DNA of 32,138 bases from Treponema sp. (GTDB lineage: Bacteria > Spirochaetota > Spirochaetia > Treponematales > Treponemataceae): positions 1 to 32,138 of the forward strand of contig JAEDDW010000016.1 of NCBI GenBank assembly GCA_016293645.1, read 5' to 3'. The position numbers were made by a program, and so were the translations under genes. This document shows, in pieces, positions 30,715 to 32,138 of the stretch (positions are counted from its first letter, which is position 1; each line of letters opens with the position of its first letter). A model generated the notes under the pieces. That model worked only from the letters and a program-made list of their open reading frames with translations. It was not told the origin of the DNA and made no database searches.

Positions 30715-32061
30715 ATGGGTTCTTCAAAATCAAAGGATTTCACAAGCGGGCCTTTGCTGAAGCAGATAATAGTATTTTCTCTTCCGTTAATTGTCAGCGG
30801 CGTTCTTCAGCAGCTTTTCAATTCCTGTGATATAGCCGTGGTAGGAAGGTTTGTCGGACCGGAAGCTTTGGCTGCTGTTGGAAGTACTGCTCCGTTGATA
30901 AACCTCATATTGAATGTTTTCATGGGGCTGAGTGTCGGGGCCAATGTCCTCATCGCGACCCTTGAAGGCCGCAAAACATACAGTTCCATCGGTAGTGCAG
31001 TCCATACAATCGTGTTTCTTTCCTTTATCTGCGGAACTTTTCTTGCTATTGTGGGATTCGTTCTTTCGGGACAGATTCTTTTGTGGGTTGAGACGCCTGT
31101 CGAGGTTTTGGCTTTAGCAGAAACATACCTTGAAATTTATTTTCTCGGTTTCCCTTTCATTCTTCTATACAACTTTGGATCGGCGGTTCTGAGGGGCAAA
31201 GGTGAGTCATTCAAGCCGGCGGCCTTTTTGATTGTGGCCGGAATTCTCAATGCTGTGATGAATCTTGTTTTTGTCATCTGTTTCGGGTTGGGAGCTGCCG
31301 GCGTTGGCATAGCGACTACGGTGTCCAATTTGTTCAGTGCCTCATGCGTTTTGATTTCCCTTATGAAAGAGAAGGAAATCTACAGGTTCAGCTTCAGGAA
31401 ACTTGCACTGGATCCCCATCATTGTTCCGTGATCTTCAGGATAGGAATGCCGGCAGGTATCCAGGGAATCGTGTTCAGTCTGTCCAATCTTGTCATCCAG
31501 GGAGCTTTGAACACTCTTGGTTCCAAGGTCATGGCCGGAAGTGCTTCCGCAGTGACATTTGAAATCTTTGCATACTTCATCGTTTCGGCTTTTGTCCAGT
31601 GTGCGGTGACTTTTTCAAGCCAGAATTTCGGTGCGGGCAATCTGAAAAGATGTCGTCTCTCGTACTGCTATTGCATGATGCTGAGCGTCTGCATGACCAT
31701 GATCTGTTCCGCCTTGTTTACTTTCTTCAGATGGCCTCTGTCAGAAATATATTCCAAGGATCCGCAGTCGGTTCAGTTTTGCGCCCAGAGAATTCTCCGC
31801 GTGGAACTTGTCCAATTCCTTGTAAGCTCCTATGAGGTTACCGCCGGTGCCTTGAGAGGTCTTGGATGCTCCCTTCTGCCGGCCTTGATCACCGTTGTCG
31901 GAACCTGCACTTTGAGGGTTCTGTGGATTGCGACTGTGTTCCAGAAGTTCCGTAGTTATGAATCCATTCTTGCGGTCTATCCGGTTTCCTGGATTGTTAC
32001 CGGAACTGCAATGATCGTGACATACATCCTGTACACGCGAAAGAGATTTAATGGAATTTAG
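30715..32061 (+). CDS. MATE family multidrug/cation antiporter (second copy)
   Basis: Protein of 448 residues from ATG 30715 (AAGAGA six bases upstream, inside the rnc end). An in-frame TTG at 30670 lies within rnc and has no site. It has about twelve membrane segments and the signature LLKQIIVFSLPLIVSGVLQQ followed by LFNSCDIAVVGRFVG; the second half has FSSQNFGAGNLKRC. It is clearly a relative of the MATE protein at 25727-27064 but diverged enough to suggest a different substrate. Probably co-transcribed with rnc. Confidence 0.93.
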   Translation: MGSSKSKDFTSGPLLKQIIVFSLPLIVSGVLQQLFNSCDIAVVGRFVGPEALAAVGSTAPLINLILNVFMGLSVGANVLIATLEGRKTYSSIGSAVHTIVFLSFICGTFLAIVGFVLSGQILLWVETPVEVLALAETYLEIYFLGFPFILLYNFGSAVLRGKGESFKPAAFLIVAGILNAVMNLVFVICFGLGAAGVGIATTVSNLFSASCVLISLMKEKEIYRFSFRKLALDPHHCSVIFRIGMPAGIQGIVFSLSNLVIQGALNTLGSKVMAGSASAVTFEIFAYFIVSAFVQCAVTFSSQNFGAGNLKRCRLSYCYCMMLSVCMTMICSALFTFFRWPLSEIYSKDPQSVQFCAQRILRVELVQFLVSSYEVTAGALRGLGCSLLPALITVVGTCTLRVLWIATVFQKFRSYESILAVYPVSWIVTGTAMIVTYILYTRKRFNGI

Positions 32062-32104
32062 GACTTCTATTTTTCTTCCTGTTCATGATAGAATTATTCG
32101 ACAA

Positions 32105-32138
32105 ATGATACGTACGGCGTTCATCCGAATCAGATTTC
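32105..32138 (+). CDS. Possible start of another gene, cut by the window end
   Basis: ATG 32105 opens a frame of 11 codons (MIRTAFIRIRF) running off the end. No ribosome site precedes it; TAGAAT lies about ten bases upstream. Too short to identify, and it may be chance. Confidence 0.2.
   Translation, partial: MIRTAFIRIRF

Overview
The window reads as chromosomal DNA of a spirochaete, most likely a free-living or gut-type Treponema. The reasons are: the murG-cvpA-holB-atoS-atoC gene order, which as I recall matches Treponema pallidum; a tandem FlgF/FlgG-type rod gene pair behind a sigma-28 promoter; relaxed spirochaetal-style lipoprotein and signal sequences; and moderately AT-rich DNA with little intergenic space. 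Threonine synthase and ADP-glucose pyrophosphorylase fit a saccharolytic, biosynthetically competent treponeme better than a minimal host-restricted one. There is no rRNA, CRISPR array, prophage or complete insertion sequence.

Layout. (1) 72-180: tRNA-Phe(GAA) with promoter and terminator. (2) 262-7072, plus strand: ankyrin protein, murG, cvpA, holB (delta'), an AtoS-like soluble kinase, an AtoC-like sigma-54 activator and a small J-domain protein, mostly overlapping by a few bases. (3) 7073-10040, minus strand: glgC and a membrane EAL protein with a degenerate GGDEF domain, each with its own promoter. (4) 10041-11957: a divergent control region with helically phased TTAAG boxes and a clear sigma-28 promoter, then flgF/flgG. 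(5) 12006-12126: a small inverted-repeat element, then hrpB. (6) 14543-16888: a structured intergenic hairpin, then thrC and a CPBP membrane protease on the minus strand. (7) 16958-24501: a tightly packed plus-strand operon of a PilZ protein, a secreted HEAT-like protein, a ComEC lacking its nuclease domain, ksgA, a YggS-type PLP protein, a small membrane protein and two pseudouridine synthases. (8) 24608-27064: trpS and a MATE transporter, ended by a second copy of the inverted-repeat element (27088-27234). (9) 27258-28715, minus strand: a secreted HEAT-repeat protein and a Glu/Pro-rich lipoprotein. (10) 28802-32061, plus strand: coaD, rpmF-acpP behind tandem promoters, rnc and a second MATE transporter.

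Themes. A c-di-GMP phosphodiesterase is divergent from flagellar rod genes, and a PilZ c-di-GMP receptor heads a long operon. Several transcription units (ankyrin gene, lipoprotein, coaD, rnc, probably hrpB and the CPBP gene) lack a Shine-Dalgarno and place the start codon six to nine bases after a -10 hexamer, exactly where transcription should begin. That is a recurrent leaderless-mRNA architecture and the most striking pattern here. The second is a pair of homologous 121 and 147 bp elements whose terminal inverted repeats enclose a REP-like palindrome and which appear to act as transcription terminators.
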